A stretch of DNA of 64,000 nucleotides from AP-15 sp963700195 (GCA_963700195.1 CAVOWQ010000055.1:165664-229663), one strand, 5' to 3'. Positions 1-9,705 are shown, counted from the stretch's first letter. Notes: generated from the letters alone by a model not told the origin. Made by a program: numbers and translations.

Positions 1-751
1 CATAGCCGATCCGCCAGCCGGTCATGCAATAGGCCTTGGAGACGCCGTTCACGGTTAAGGTTCGCTCGTAGAGGCGCGGCTCGACTTGGGCGATCGTCCT
101 GTATTCGAAATCGTCGTAGACGAGGTGCTCGTACATGTCGTCGGTCATCACCCAGACCTGCGGGTGACGGAGCAGGACCTCGGCGACACTCTCCAATTCC
201 GCCTCGGTGTAGGCGGCTCCGGTCGGGTTCGACGGCGAGTTCAGGATCAGCCATTTGGTGCGCGGCGTGATCGCCGCGTCGAGATCCTCGGGCCGCATCT
301 TGAAACCATTGTTCTGCGGGCACGGCACCGGCACCGGAGTGCCCTCGCATAACAGCACCATCTCCGGGTAGGACACCCAGAACGGCGCCGGGATGACGAC
401 CTCGTCCCCGGGATTGATCGTGGCGACCATCGCATTATACAGCACCTGCTTGCCGCCGGCGCTGATCGTGATTTGCGACGGCTCGTAATCGAGCCCGTTC
501 TCACGCTTGAACTTGCCGCATACCGCGCGCTTCAGCTCGATCGTGCCGTCAAAGGTCGTGTAGCGGGTCTCGCCGCGCCGCATCGCCGCGATCGCCGCCT
601 CCTGGATGTTAGGCGGGGTGTCGAAATCGGGCTCGCCGACCGACAGGCTGACGATATCGCGCCCGGCCGCCTTCAGTTCAGTGGCGAGCGCCGTCATCGC
701 CATCGTCGGCGATGGTTTTACGCGAGCGAGACGATCGGCGAGAAAGGACAT
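1..751 (-). CDS. aatA: Aspartate/aromatic aminotransferase, class I (3' end beyond window)
   Basis: PLP-dependent class I/II aminotransferase that interconverts aspartate and 2-oxoglutarate with oxaloacetate and glutamate, in the cytosol. Translating the minus strand from the ATG at 751 gives about 250 uninterrupted residues, beginning MSFLADRLARVKPSPTMAMT. Visible family motifs are SVGEPDFDTP near residue 38, NSPSNPTGA near 165, and VNGVSKAYCMTGWRIGY at the cut end. In the last one the Lys of SKAY (about residue 239) is the expected PLP Schiff-base lysine. The family is usually about 400 residues, so roughly 150 C-terminal residues lie outside the window. No frameshift is seen. It is divergent from uvrB. 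Aspartate specificity is inferred from overall similarity to rhizobial AatA; a related aromatic or branched-chain specificity is possible. Confidence 0.9.
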   Translation of the reverse strand, partial: MSFLADRLARVKPSPTMAMTALATELKAAGRDIVSLSVGEPDFDTPPNIQEAAIAAMRRGETRYTTFDGTIELKRAVCGKFKRENGLDYEPSQITISAGGKQVLYNAMVATINPGDEVVIPAPFWVSYPEMVLLCEGTPVPVPCPQNNGFKMRPEDLDAAITPRTKWLILNSPSNPTGAAYTEAELESVAEVLLRHPQVWVMTDDMYEHLVYDDFEYRTIAQVEPRLYERTLTVNGVSKAYCMTGWRIGY

Positions 752-1040
752 GACGCATCGACACCCGAAAATGGCAGGGGAGCACCCTAATATCCGGGGG
801 CTTTTTTGTGAACCCCATTGCCGTCTCGAGGCTACCCCTCAAGCCGAACCTCCGAAGTCTGGACCCGCAGCCGAGATCGGACTTTGGTCATTATCTCACC
901 GCATTGTGGCCGTAGTCGGACCGAGCGCGAAATTGCGCACCAGATGCGCCGAGGAGTTTGGGGCGCTCATGCATTCGTTCCCCTCCCGATTGGCGCGCCT
1001 TTCCTATATACGATGCATGATGCCGCTACTGGGGCCCGGC

Positions 1041-3252
1041 ATGAAATCGGCTGACACGCTAGATTTGATCACGATGCTGCCGCTGATGGCGGCCGAGCGT
1101 CCGCAGAGCGATATCGGCAGGCCGTTTCAGCTGCAGTCCGAATTCCGGCCGGCGGGCGACCAGCCGCAGGCGATCGAGGAATTGTGCCAAGGGATCGCCG
1201 GCGGCGAGCGCGAGCAGGTGCTGCTCGGCGTTACCGGCTCGGGCAAGACCTTCACGATGGCGCATGTCATCGAGCGCACCGGGCGCCCGGCGATCATTCT
1301 CGCTCCCAACAAAACATTGGCTGCACAGCTCTACGGCGAGATGAAGAGCTTCTTCCCGGAGAACGCGGTCGAGTATTTCGTCTCGTATTACGATTATTAC
1401 CAGCCCGAGGCCTATGTCCCGCGCACCGACACTTATGTCGAGAAGGAATCGTCGCTGAACGAGCAGATCGACCGGATGCGCCACTCGGCGACGCGGGCGA
1501 TTCTCGAACGCCGCGACGTCGTCGTCGTCGCCTCGGTCTCCTGCATCTACGGTATCGGCTCGGTCGAGACCTATTCGCAGATGACGCTGTCGCTCGCCAA
1601 GGGCGACCGGATCAACCGCACGCATTTGCTCGCCCGGTTTGTCGAATTGCAGTACCGGCGCAACGACCACAATTTCTTCCGCGGCTCGTTCCGGGTGCGC
1701 GGCGACACGATCGAATTGTTTCCGGCGCATTACGAGGACCGCGCCTGGCGGATCTCGCTGTTCGGCGACGAGATCGAGGCGATCCATGAGATCGACCCAT
1801 TGACCGGCGAGAAGACCGCGTCGTTGCACTCGGTCAAGATCTACGCCAACAGCCATTACGTGACGCCGCGGCCGACCCTGTTGCAGGCGATCGAGCAGAT
1901 CAAGCGCGACCTCAAGATCCGCCTTGAAGAGCTGCACACGGAAGGGAAATTGCTCGAGGCGCAGCGGCTCGAGCAGCGCACGACCTATGATCTCGAGATG
2001 ATCGAGGCGACCGGCAGCTGCGCCGGGATCGAGAACTATTCCCGCTATCTGACCGGGCGCAAGCCGGGCGAGCCGCCGCCGACCTTCTTCGAATACATGC
2101 CGCGCGACGCGCTCGTCTTCGTCGACGAATTGCATGTGACGGTGCCGCAGCTCGGCGGCATGTTCGGCGGCGACTGGACGCGCAAAACGTGCCTAGCCGA
2201 ATACGGTTTCCGGCTGCCGTCCTGCACCGACAACCGGCCGCTCAAAGTTCGAGGAATGGGATGGGCTGCGCGGCCAGACGATCTTTGTCTCGGCCACCCC
2301 CGGCCCTTGGGAGATGCAGCGCACCGGCGGCGTCTTTGTCGAGCAGATCGTGCGGCCCACCGGTCTCGTCGATCCGCCTTGCCTCATCCGGCCGGTCGAC
2401 AACCAGGTCGACGATTTGATGGCGGAGTGCCGCGAGGAGGCGCTGCGCGGGCACCGGGTCATGGTCACAACCCTGACCAAGAAAATGGCCGAGGCGTTGA
2501 CCGAGTACTTGCACGAGGCCGGGCTGCGCGTGCGCTATATGCATTCCGATATCGACACGATCGAGCGCATCGAGATCATCCGCGATCTTCGCCTCGGCAT
2601 GTTCGACGTGCTGATCGGAATCAACCTGCTGCGAGAGGGGCTCGACATTCCGGAATGCGCGCTGATGGCGGTGCTCGACGCCGACAAGGAGGGCTATCTG
2701 CGCTCGCGCACCTCGTTGATCCAGACGATCGGCCGGGCTGCTCGCCACATCGACGGCCGGGCGATCCTCTATGCCGACCGGATGACCGACAGTCTCAAGG
2801 CCGCGATCGACGAGACCAACCGCAGGCGCGAAAAACAGCAGGCCTACAATGCCGCGCACGGGATCACGCCCGAAAGCGTGCGCCGCGGCATCTCCGACAT
2901 CCTCGAAAGCGTCTATGAGCGCGATCACGTGACCTTTGGGCTGTCCGAGGGCGAAGCGGCGCATTACCAGGGCGCCGATCTGAAGACGGTCATCGCCGAT
3001 CTCGAAAAGCGCATGCGCGAGGCGGCCGCCGATCTGGAATTCGAGGAGGCGGCCCGGCTGCGCGACGAGATCCGCCGTCTCGAGCAGGCCGATCTGGGCC
3101 TCTCGACTGCGCCGCTGAACGGGGCCGCAGCCGGATCCCGGCGCGCCGAGGGTCAGCGGGGCCGCTCGATCGCGGGACGCGCCGGCGTCTCGGCGCGCGA
3201 TGTCGTCCGCGCCAAGATGCGGGCTCGCAAGGAACGCCGTGCCCGTCGGTGA
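1041..3252 (+). CDS. uvrB: Excinuclease ABC subunit B, UvrB (one frameshift)
   Basis: DNA-damage recognition helicase of the UvrABC nucleotide excision repair complex. The first frame carries the Walker A motif GVTGSGKT (about residue 65), the beta-hairpin region YYDYYQPEAYVP, and the Walker B motif. The second frame carries SATPGPWEM, the helicase motifs GINLLREGLDIPE and QTIGRAARH, and a C-terminal UVR motif (DLEFEEAARLRDEIRRLE). The two frames join at the AAA near 2244-2246, where dropping one A restores the conserved NRPLKFEEW. I read this as a homopolymer error or a true frameshift. The usual DESH box reads DELH here (near 2125). The start is uncertain: ATGs at 1017, 1020 and 1041 are all in frame, and 1041 follows a GGGG run. 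The stop lies just inside the downstream SDR gene, so the two are probably co-transcribed. Confidence 0.93.
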
Positions 3253-4054
3253 TGCCGGGCCCGGCAACCAGCCGACCGGCGCGTTGCCGGTCCCCCCGAT
3301 ACCACGGGCGGCCTTGGTAACCGGCGGCGCACAGCGGATCGGCCGCGCGCTTTCCCTTGCGCTTGCCGAGGACGGTTTTGCTGTCGCGGTTCACTATCAC
3401 GGCTCGCGCGATGCAGCCGAAAACCTCGCCGAGCTGATCCGAAGCAAAGGTGGCGCGGCGATTACGCTTTCCGCCGATCTCGCCGATGAAGGAGCCGTTT
3501 CGACGCTGCTGCCGCGCGCCGAGAGCGAGCTCGGGCCGATTGGCTGCCTGGTAAACAACGCCGCGGTATTCGTCAACGATACGGTCAAGACGGCAACACG
3601 CGAGAGCTGGGATGCACATATCGCGGTAAATCTGCGCGCATCGTTTGTCCTAATTCAAAATTTCGCAGCCCGATTACCGGCGCATGCCGGCGGCGTCATC
3701 GTTAATCTGTTGGATCAGCGGGTATGGTCGCTGACCCCCTATTTCGTATCCTACACCTTGGCGAAGGCAGGGTTGTGGACCTTGACGCAGACGATGGCGC
3801 TCGCCTTGGCGCCGCGCATTCGGGTGAACGGCATCGGCCCCGGTCCGACTTTACCGAGCCCGCGGCAGACCCCAGACCAGTTCGCCCGGCAATGCGAGCT
3901 GATGCCGTTGCGCCGCGGCACCAGCCCTGACGAGATCGCGGCCGCGATGCGCTTCATCCTGGCGGCCCCGGCGATGACCGGCCAAATGATCGCACTCGAT
4001 GGTGGGCAGCATCTCGGTTGGGCGCAACCGCAACGGCAGTTGCCGGTCGAGTAG
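3239..4054 (+). CDS. SDR-family oxidoreductase, pteridine-reductase-like
   Basis: Short-chain dehydrogenase/reductase of about 271 residues using NAD(P)H. The cofactor motif TGGAQRIG lies near residues 28-35 and the structural NNAA motif near 105. The active-site Tyr-Lys pair is YTLAK (Y172, K176). Thirteen residues before the Tyr, where classical SDRs have Ser, there is Asp (NLLDQRVW, D159). That Asp-Tyr-Lys arrangement with this spacing is known from PTR1 and FolM, which reduce dihydropteridines, so a dihydromonapterin/dihydrofolate-type reduction is inferred. I chose the GTG at 3239, which overlaps the uvrB end by 14 bases and follows AAGGAA; an ATG at 3200 is also open. No indel is seen. 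Confidence 0.82.
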   Translation: MPVGDAGPGNQPTGALPVPPIPRAALVTGGAQRIGRALSLALAEDGFAVAVHYHGSRDAAENLAELIRSKGGAAITLSADLADEGAVSTLLPRAESELGPIGCLVNNAAVFVNDTVKTATRESWDAHIAVNLRASFVLIQNFAARLPAHAGGVIVNLLDQRVWSLTPYFVSYTLAKAGLWTLTQTMALALAPRIRVNGIGPGPTLPSPRQTPDQFARQCELMPLRRGTSPDEIAAAMRFILAAPAMTGQMIALDGGQHLGWAQPQRQLPVE

Positions 4055-4336
4055 AAGGTGCTTCTGAGGGGAAAGAGAGCGCTGGCGGAGGATGTGGCGC
4101 GGATTTGTTCACAGGCGGCCATGTGGTGATGCGGCAATGAGCGAAACGCGAGGACTGTTACATTTTGTCATAGAAGTTAACCATTTCGGGTCAAAACTGA
4201 GTTTTATCAATAGGGTAGTTGATTGCCCAAAATTTAATCAAATGTGACAAATGCAAGGTATGCCTTCACTCCGAGTTTGCTCGCATCAAGTTTTCAACAG
4301 AGTTATCCACCGGTTTCGTGGATACCCCGAATCAGT
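4055..4336 (+). promoter_or_regulatory. AT-rich upstream region of uvrC
   Basis: This gap is clearly AT-richer than its surroundings, which suggests non-coding DNA with promoter elements rather than coding sequence. The open frame of uvrC technically extends back to a GTG at 4244, but base composition there is unlike the gene body, so I place the start later. A DnaA-box-like TTATCCACC occurs at 4303-4311. A single copy carries little weight. Confidence 0.35.
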
Positions 4337-6545
4337 GTGTCGCCTCAATTAGTTGACGAGACGGTGACGGATACGACGGACGACAAAGTGACGCAATTCG
4401 GGACGACGATCAGCACGCCGCGGCGGATTGTGCGCCGCCGCGCGCCATCGCTGATCGACCCTCGGCGGGCTCCGGACGGTTTCGCCGAACCTTCCGCCAG
4501 ATCTTCCGAGAGCGCTCCGCCGGCCGATGCGGCGCTCCACGATTGCGCCGCGCGCCCCTCAGCCGCCACGGGAATCGCTGCGGGTGTCGCTACGATCCGC
4601 GAGGCACTCCGGAGCATGCCGGCCAGCCCGGGCGTTTACCGCATGCTCGATCGCAGGGGTGATGCGCTCTATGTCGGCAAGGCGCGCAGCCTGAAGAGCC
4701 GCGTGCAGAATTATGCGCATCCTGCCGGGTTGTCGAACCGGCTGCGCCGCATGATTGCCGAGACTGCCGCGATAGAAATCGTGGTCACCCACACCGAGGC
4801 GGAAGCGCTGCTGCTCGAATGCAATCTGATCAAGCGGCTGATGCCCCGCTACAATGTGCTGTTACGGGACGACAAGTCGTTCCCGTTTATCCATCTCACT
4901 GCCGGTCACGACTTTCCGCAGCTCACAAAATACCGCGGCGCGCGAACCAAGGAGGGCAGCTATTTCGGTCCCTTCGCCTCCGCCGGGTCGGTCAATCGCA
5001 CCCTGGTGACCCTGCAAAAGGCGTTCTTGCTGCGGTCTTGCAGTGACAGCGTTTTTGCCACCCGCGCTCGCCCTTGCCTGCTGTACCAGATCAAGCGCTG
5101 CAGCGCCCCATGCGTCGGACACATCTCCCGCGAGGATTACGCGGCGCTGATCGAGCAGGCGCACACCTTCTTGTCGGGCAGGAGTGATGATGTTCAGCAA
5201 TGCCTCGCCGCCGAGATGGAAGAGGCCGCGAACACTCTGGATTTCGAAGCGGCGGCGTTGGTTCGTGACCGGATCCGCGCGCTGTCGCTGGTCCAAGGGC
5301 ATCAAGACATCCACGTCGCGGGTGTCGTCGATGCCGATGTCATCGCCGCCCACCAGGAGGGCGGGCAGACCTGTGTCCAGGTTTTCTTCTTCCGCGGCGG
5401 GCAGAATTGGGGCAATCGGGCATATTTCCCGAGCCATGACCGGCAGCTCCCGGTGGAGGAGGTGCTGACCTCGTTCGTCGGCCAATTTTATGACAATCGT
5501 GCGAAACCGCCCCTTGTATTGCTGAGTCACCGGCTGGTCGAGCAGGATTTGGTGGAAGAAGCGTTGTCGCTCGGCGGGCCGAGGGTCAGCCTCGCAATAC
5601 CTCAGCGCGGCGACAAAAAGCGGCTGCTCAACCGCATAGTCGCAACTGCGCGTGAGGCGCTCGGCCGGCGCCTTGCGGAGAGTGCCTCGCAACGTCAATT
5701 GCTCGACGGCGTCGCAGCCGCCTTTGGCATCGACCGACCGCTGCATCGCGTAGAGGTTTACGACAACAGCCATATCCAAGGCACGAACGCAGTCGGCGCG
5801 ATGATTGTCGCGGGCCCCGAGGGGCTGGTCAAAAACGCCTATCGCAAGTTCACGATCCGCGGCGCCGCTCCGGCCCAGGCGGGCGCTGCCCTAACCCCGC
5901 CCTGCCCCCACCCCAACCCTCCCCCGCAGGCGGGGGAGGGAATTGTAGCGAACTCTTCTTCTGGCCCTGCCCCGCCTGCGGGGGAGGGAGGGATGGGGGC
6001 TGCGGGCGGCGACGATTATGCGATGATGCGCGAAGTTCTCATGCGTCGTTTCGCCCGCGCCATCAAAGAGGATCCTGAACGCGACCGGGGCACCTGGCCC
6101 GATTTGATCCTGATCGACGGCGGCCAGGGGCAGCTCAATATCGGCCGCGGCGTTCTCGAAGAGCTCGGCATTGCCGATGTCGCAATCGTCGGGATCGCGA
6201 AGGGGCCCGACCGCAATGCCGGGCGGGAACACTTCTTTTTGCCGGGGCGAGCGCCGTTCTCGCTCGACCCAGCGCGACCCTGTCCTCTATTTCCTGCAGC
6301 GCCTGCGCGACGAAGCGCATCGGTTTGCTATCGCCACGCACCGCGCCAAGCGAACGAAGGCCCTGGGGCGCTCCCCGCTCGATGAAATCGAGGGCATCGG
6401 CGCTCGCCGCAAGCAGGCGCTGCTGCACCATTTCGGCTCGGCGCGAGCGGTTGCCCGGGCCGGGCTCGGGGAGCTCGAACGCGTGTCCGGCATAAGTAAA
6501 ACTGTAGCAAAAAAGATTTATGACCACTTCCACCCCGACGGGTAA
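4337..6545 (+). CDS. uvrC: Excinuclease ABC subunit C, UvrC (in-frame repeat insertion, one frameshift)
   Basis: Dual-incision nuclease subunit of nucleotide excision repair. In order: a GIY-YIG N-terminal nuclease (SPGVYRML then ALYVGKARSLKSRVQNY), a Cys-rich stretch (RPCLLYQIKRCSAPC), a UVR domain (LDFEAAALVRDRIRALS), the RNase H-like C-terminal nuclease (RVEVYDNSHIQGTNAVGAMI and DLILIDGGQGQLNI), and tandem HhH motifs (EIEGIGARRKQALL). Between KFTIRG and GDDYAMMREVL, where homologues have only a few residues, there are about 47 Pro/Gly-rich residues encoded by palindromic DNA (see repeat). A one-base insertion near 6271 breaks the frame; removing it gives SLDPRDPVLYFLQRLRDEAH. The GTG at 4337 is a guess; the first family-like residues appear near 4600, so the true start could be later. 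Confidence 0.92.
5904..6000 (+). repeat. Translated palindromic element inside uvrC
   Basis: Two GC-rich hairpins lie head to head: CCCTCCCCCGC-AG-GCGGGGGAGGG (5917-5940, perfect 11-bp arms) and CCCTGCCCCGC-CT-GCGGGGGAGGG (5965-5988). The outer ends are also inverted copies, GCCCCCACCCC at 5904 against GGGATGGGGGC ending at 6000. The uvrC frame is kept through it, giving peptides such as PHPNPPPQAGEG. Its ends resemble, but do not equal, the elements at 32921 and 57168. Confidence 0.8.
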
Positions 6546-6585
6546 GCTGCCGCTGCCCTCCCTTCGCCCTCAGCAGGAGTGATGT

Positions 6586-7185
6586 GTGCCGATTACCAGC
6601 CTGCCCAACCTGTTGACTTTGTCGCGCATCCTGGCAATTCCGGTGGTGATCGCGACCTTTTACGTGCCGGGCGACTATGCCCGTTGGTTCGCCTGCGCGC
6701 TGTTCTCGGCCGCCGGGGTGACCGACTGGCTCGATGGGCACATGGCGCGGCGCTGGGAGCAGCAATCCGAAATCGGCCGATTTCTCGACCCGATCGCCGA
6801 CAAATTGCTGGTTTCGGCGACACTGTTCATGCTGACGGCATTTGGACGGCTCTCGGCGGAGGCGCTGCTGCCGGCATTGGTGATCCTGTGTCGGGAAATC
6901 CTAGTCTCCGGGCTTCGCGAGTATCTCGCCGGGCTGCGGGTCGGCATGCCGGTGTCCCGGCTTGCCAAATGGAAGACCGTCATTCAGATGGTCGCGATCG
7001 GGGTGCTGATCGTCGGCGACGCGGGCCCCGGTTTTGTGCCGGTGACGGGAATCGGCGAGACGCTGTTGTGGATCGCCGCAATTCTGACCCTGGTGACCGG
7101 ATACGACTACCTTCAGGCCGGACTGCGCCACATGGCGCGCCCTCGGGCGGCGCCGGCGAGCCGCAAATCAGAGCATTTGGCTTGA
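6586..7185 (+). CDS. pgsA: CDP-diacylglycerol--glycerol-3-phosphate 3-phosphatidyltransferase
   Basis: Membrane enzyme that makes phosphatidylglycerophosphate from CDP-diacylglycerol and glycerol-3-phosphate, the committed step to phosphatidylglycerol and cardiolipin. The 199-residue product carries the full CDP-alcohol phosphatidyltransferase signature D-x2-D-G-x2-A-R-x8-G-x3-D-x3-D, seen as TDWLDGHMAR then GRFLDPIADK (about residues 45-72). Several hydrophobic segments fit a polytopic inner-membrane protein. The GTG start follows CAGGAG with good spacing. It lies 40 bp after uvrC and heads the run into the molybdopterin genes, an order common in alphaproteobacteria. Confidence 0.95.
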   Translation: MPITSLPNLLTLSRILAIPVVIATFYVPGDYARWFACALFSAAGVTDWLDGHMARRWEQQSEIGRFLDPIADKLLVSATLFMLTAFGRLSAEALLPALVILCREILVSGLREYLAGLRVGMPVSRLAKWKTVIQMVAIGVLIVGDAGPGFVPVTGIGETLLWIAAILTLVTGYDYLQAGLRHMARPRAAPASRKSEHLA

Positions 7186-7240
7186 GGACATTGCGACGCC
7201 CGTGCTCGTCCCCCAATTGAGCCGATAGGGACAGGCGACA

Positions 7241-7753
7241 ATGCGGATCTTCGGCCTCGCCGGCTGGAGCGGAAGCGGCAAGACGACGTTGATGACGGCA
7301 CTGATACCGGAACTCGTTTCACGCGGGATTACCGTATCGACGATAAAGCATGCTCACCATTCCTTTGACATCGACCAGCCGGGGAAGGATTCCTGGCGCC
7401 ACCGGCAGGCGGGCGCACAGGAGGTGATGGTCGCCTCGAGGCAACGTTGGGCGCTGATGCACGAGCTGCGCGGCGCAGCCGAGCCTTCGCTCGACGAGCT
7501 GCTGGAGCGAATGGCTCCGGTCGATCTGGTGATCGTCGAGGGTTTCAAACACGATGAGCACCCGAAGATCGAGGTCTATCGTCACGCGGTCGGAAAACCA
7601 TTGCTGCACCCCGACGACCCCTTTGTCGTCGCGATCGCTTCCGACGAGCGCCTAGCCGAGTTCTCCAGGCCCTGGCTGCCGCTGTCGAATGCGAGTGCGA
7701 TCGCCGAATTCATCCTTGGCCACGAAGCCGGGTGCGTGAGATGGCGCAGCTGA
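7241..7753 (+). CDS. mobB: Molybdopterin-guanine dinucleotide biosynthesis protein MobB
   Basis: GTP-binding accessory protein for attaching GMP to the molybdenum cofactor. The 170-residue protein starts with a P-loop, GLAGWSGSGKTTLM (residues 5-18), followed by STIKHAHHSFDID and the VEGFKHDEHPKIEVYR segment typical of MobB. The length is normal. It overlaps the downstream moeA start by 13 bases, so the two are translationally linked. No mobA is present in the window, so the GMP transferase itself must be elsewhere. Confidence 0.94.
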   Translation: MRIFGLAGWSGSGKTTLMTALIPELVSRGITVSTIKHAHHSFDIDQPGKDSWRHRQAGAQEVMVASRQRWALMHELRGAAEPSLDELLERMAPVDLVIVEGFKHDEHPKIEVYRHAVGKPLLHPDDPFVVAIASDERLAEFSRPWLPLSNASAIAEFILGHEAGCVRWRS

Positions 7754-8994
7754 GCGATGATTGCTTCGCATTTGGCGGCGCTCTACTCAGCGTTGATGAC
7801 GCGCTCGGCCGGATCGAGGAGCGGGTCACAGCGGTAGTCGAGACGGAGACGGCTCCACTGGGCGGCGCCTGCGGGCGCATCCTCGCGCGCGATGTCGTTG
7901 CCACGATGAACCTGCCGCCGCACGCCAACAGCGCCGTCGACGGCTATGCCTTCGCGCACGCCGATCTCGCACCGGGGCGGGAAGCCGTGCTTCCGGTTTG
8001 CGGCCGGGCCGCAGCGGGTCACCCGCTCGGCCGTCCCGCCGAGCGCGGCGCGGCGATCCGGATCTTCACCGGCGCCCCGATGCCCGACGGCACCGACACG
8101 GTTATGATGCAGGAGGACTGCGTCGTCGAAGACGGGCGGGTGCGGCTCAAGCCGGGGATCAAGAAGGGAGCCAACCGTCGCCATGCCGGAGAGGATATTG
8201 CCGAGGGGGCGGTAGCGCTCGCCGCCGGGCAACGGCTCTCGCCCGCGGATCTCGGGCTGGCTGCCGCGCTCGGCTATCGCGAGCTGCCGGTGTTTCGCCG
8301 CTTGCGCGTGGCGCTGCTTTCCACCGGTGATGAGGTCCGCGACCCGGGGACGGAGCTGCCGCCCGGCATGATCTACGACGCCAACCGCTTCATGCTGGCG
8401 GCCCTTTTGGGCCAACTCGGTTGCGCCGTCAGTGATTTCGGGATTCGCCCGGACCGCGAGTCGGCGCTCGCCGACACCCTGGCGACGGCGAGCGCCGACC
8501 ATGATCTCATCGTCACCTCGGGCGGCGTTTCGACCGGCGAAGAGGATCATGTCAAGCCGGCGATCGAGCGGCTGGGCAAGTTGGATTTCTGGCGGCTCGC
8601 GATCAAGCCGGGGCGCCCCGTCGCGCTCGGCCAGATTGACGGAGTGCCCCTGATCGGGCTTCCGGGAAACCCGGTCGCGGCGCTCGTGACTTTTGTCGTG
8701 CTGGCCCGGCCGCTGATCCTGAGACTCGCCGGCGCAGCGGCGTCCGTGCCCCGGCTTTTCTCTGTCCGAGCCGGCTTCGCTTACCGCAAGAAACCGGGAC
8801 GGCGCGAATACGTCAGGGCGAGCCTACAGCGAGACGGCAAAGATCTCGTCGCAGTCAAATACCCCAGGGACGGTGCCGGGATCCTCTCCTCGATTACCGA
8901 GTCGGAGGGACTCGTGGTCATCGACGAGGAGACCAGTGAGGTCGCGCCCGGCATGAGGGTCGATTTTCTGCCCTTTGCCGAGGTAATCCGGTGA
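7741..8994 (+). CDS. moeA: Molybdopterin molybdenumtransferase MoeA
   Basis: Inserts molybdenum into adenylylated molybdopterin to form the molybdenum cofactor. About 417 residues. The N-terminal part has NLPPHANSAVDGYAF and the signature MPDGTDTVMMQEDC. The MogA-like domain has LLSTGDEV, TSGGVSTGEEDHVK and GLPGNPVAALVTF, which form the cofactor-binding pocket. The C-terminal beta-barrel domain IV follows. The ATG at 7741 is preferred over a GTG three codons upstream. It overlaps mobB by 13 bp and moaD by 4 bp (GTGA). No frameshift is seen. Confidence 0.96.
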   Translation: MAQLSDDCFAFGGALLSVDDALGRIEERVTAVVETETAPLGGACGRILARDVVATMNLPPHANSAVDGYAFAHADLAPGREAVLPVCGRAAAGHPLGRPAERGAAIRIFTGAPMPDGTDTVMMQEDCVVEDGRVRLKPGIKKGANRRHAGEDIAEGAVALAAGQRLSPADLGLAAALGYRELPVFRRLRVALLSTGDEVRDPGTELPPGMIYDANRFMLAALLGQLGCAVSDFGIRPDRESALADTLATASADHDLIVTSGGVSTGEEDHVKPAIERLGKLDFWRLAIKPGRPVALGQIDGVPLIGLPGNPVAALVTFVVLARPLILRLAGAAASVPRLFSVRAGFAYRKKPGRREYVRASLQRDGKDLVAVKYPRDGAGILSSITESEGLVVIDEETSEVAPGMRVDFLPFAEVIR

Positions 8995-9242
8995 AGCTGC
9001 TATATTTTGCCTGGTTGCGTGCGCGCATCGGCTGCGCCGAAGAGGAAACCGACTTGCCGCCTGGAGTGAAGGACGTGGCAGGGTTGCTCGATTGGCTGCG
9101 GTCGCGCGGCGGCGGATATGCCGAGGCGCTGCGCGATCTTTCGGTTGTCCGGGTGGCGATCAATCAGAATTATGTCGGGCTCGAGCACCCCGTCCGGGAG
9201 GGCGACGAGATTGCGGTCTTCCCGCCGGTGACCGGAGGCTAG
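8991..9242 (+). CDS. moaD: Molybdopterin synthase sulfur carrier subunit MoaD
   Basis: Ubiquitin-like sulfur carrier of molybdopterin synthase. The 83-residue protein begins MKLLYFAWLRARIG and ends PPVTGG; the terminal Gly-Gly is the site that is adenylylated and thiocarboxylated. The GTG start overlaps the moeA stop (GTGA), so translation is coupled. moaE follows 4 bp later, giving both synthase subunits in tandem. Confidence 0.95.
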   Translation: MKLLYFAWLRARIGCAEEETDLPPGVKDVAGLLDWLRSRGGGYAEALRDLSVVRVAINQNYVGLEHPVREGDEIAVFPPVTGG

Positions 9243-9246
9243 AGCG

Positions 9247-9705
9247 ATGATCCGCGTGCAGCGCGAGGATTTCGACGTCGGCGCCGAGCTCGAACGCCTG
9301 GCGGCCGGCAATCCCCGGATCGGCGGGGTCGCCAGCTTCATCGGATTGGTCCGTGACCTGGGCGGCGATGACCGCGTCTCGGCCCTGACCCTCGAGCACT
9401 ATCCCGGCATGACCGAGAAAAAGCTCGGCGAAATCGAAACCGAGGCGCATCGGCGCTGGCCGCTCGACGCGGTGCTGATCATCCACCGTTACGGCCGGCT
9501 CGTCCCCGGCGACCGCATCGTGCTCGTCGCCACGGCCTCGCCGCACCGCGAAGCCGCGCTCGCCGCCTGCCAGTTCCTGATCGATTGGCTAAAGACCGAC
9601 GCACCCTTCTGGAAGAGCGAGGAAACCCCCGCCGGCGAACGCTGGGTCGCCTCCCGAGCCGAGGACGAAGCCGCGAAGCGGCGCTGGACGACGCCTCCGA
9701 AATAG
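9247..9705 (+). CDS. moaE: Molybdopterin synthase catalytic subunit MoaE
   Basis: Catalytic subunit that transfers sulfur from MoaD thiocarboxylate to cyclic pyranopterin monophosphate. The 152 residues show the family landmarks GGVASFIGLVRD, LTLEHYPGMTEKKL, HRYGRLVPGD, ASPHREAALAACQFLIDWLK and, at the active site, K-T-DAPFWKSE. The start follows moaD by 4 bp. This is the last gene of the pgsA-mobB-moeA-moaD-moaE run. The sequence is intact. Confidence 0.95.
   Translation: MIRVQREDFDVGAELERLAAGNPRIGGVASFIGLVRDLGGDDRVSALTLEHYPGMTEKKLGEIETEAHRRWPLDAVLIIHRYGRLVPGDRIVLVATASPHREAALAACQFLIDWLKTDAPFWKSEETPAGERWVASRAEDEAAKRRWTTPPK

Noticed and set aside
1059..2135. 358-residue minus-strand open frame
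   Set aside because: It is the antisense of uvrB, whose plus-strand product has clear motifs; the antisense product is Arg/Asp-rich with no family features.
4303..4311. DnaA-box-like TTATCCACC before uvrC as part of an origin
   Set aside because: Only one copy; no cluster of boxes, no AT-rich unwinding repeats and no origin-associated genes nearby.
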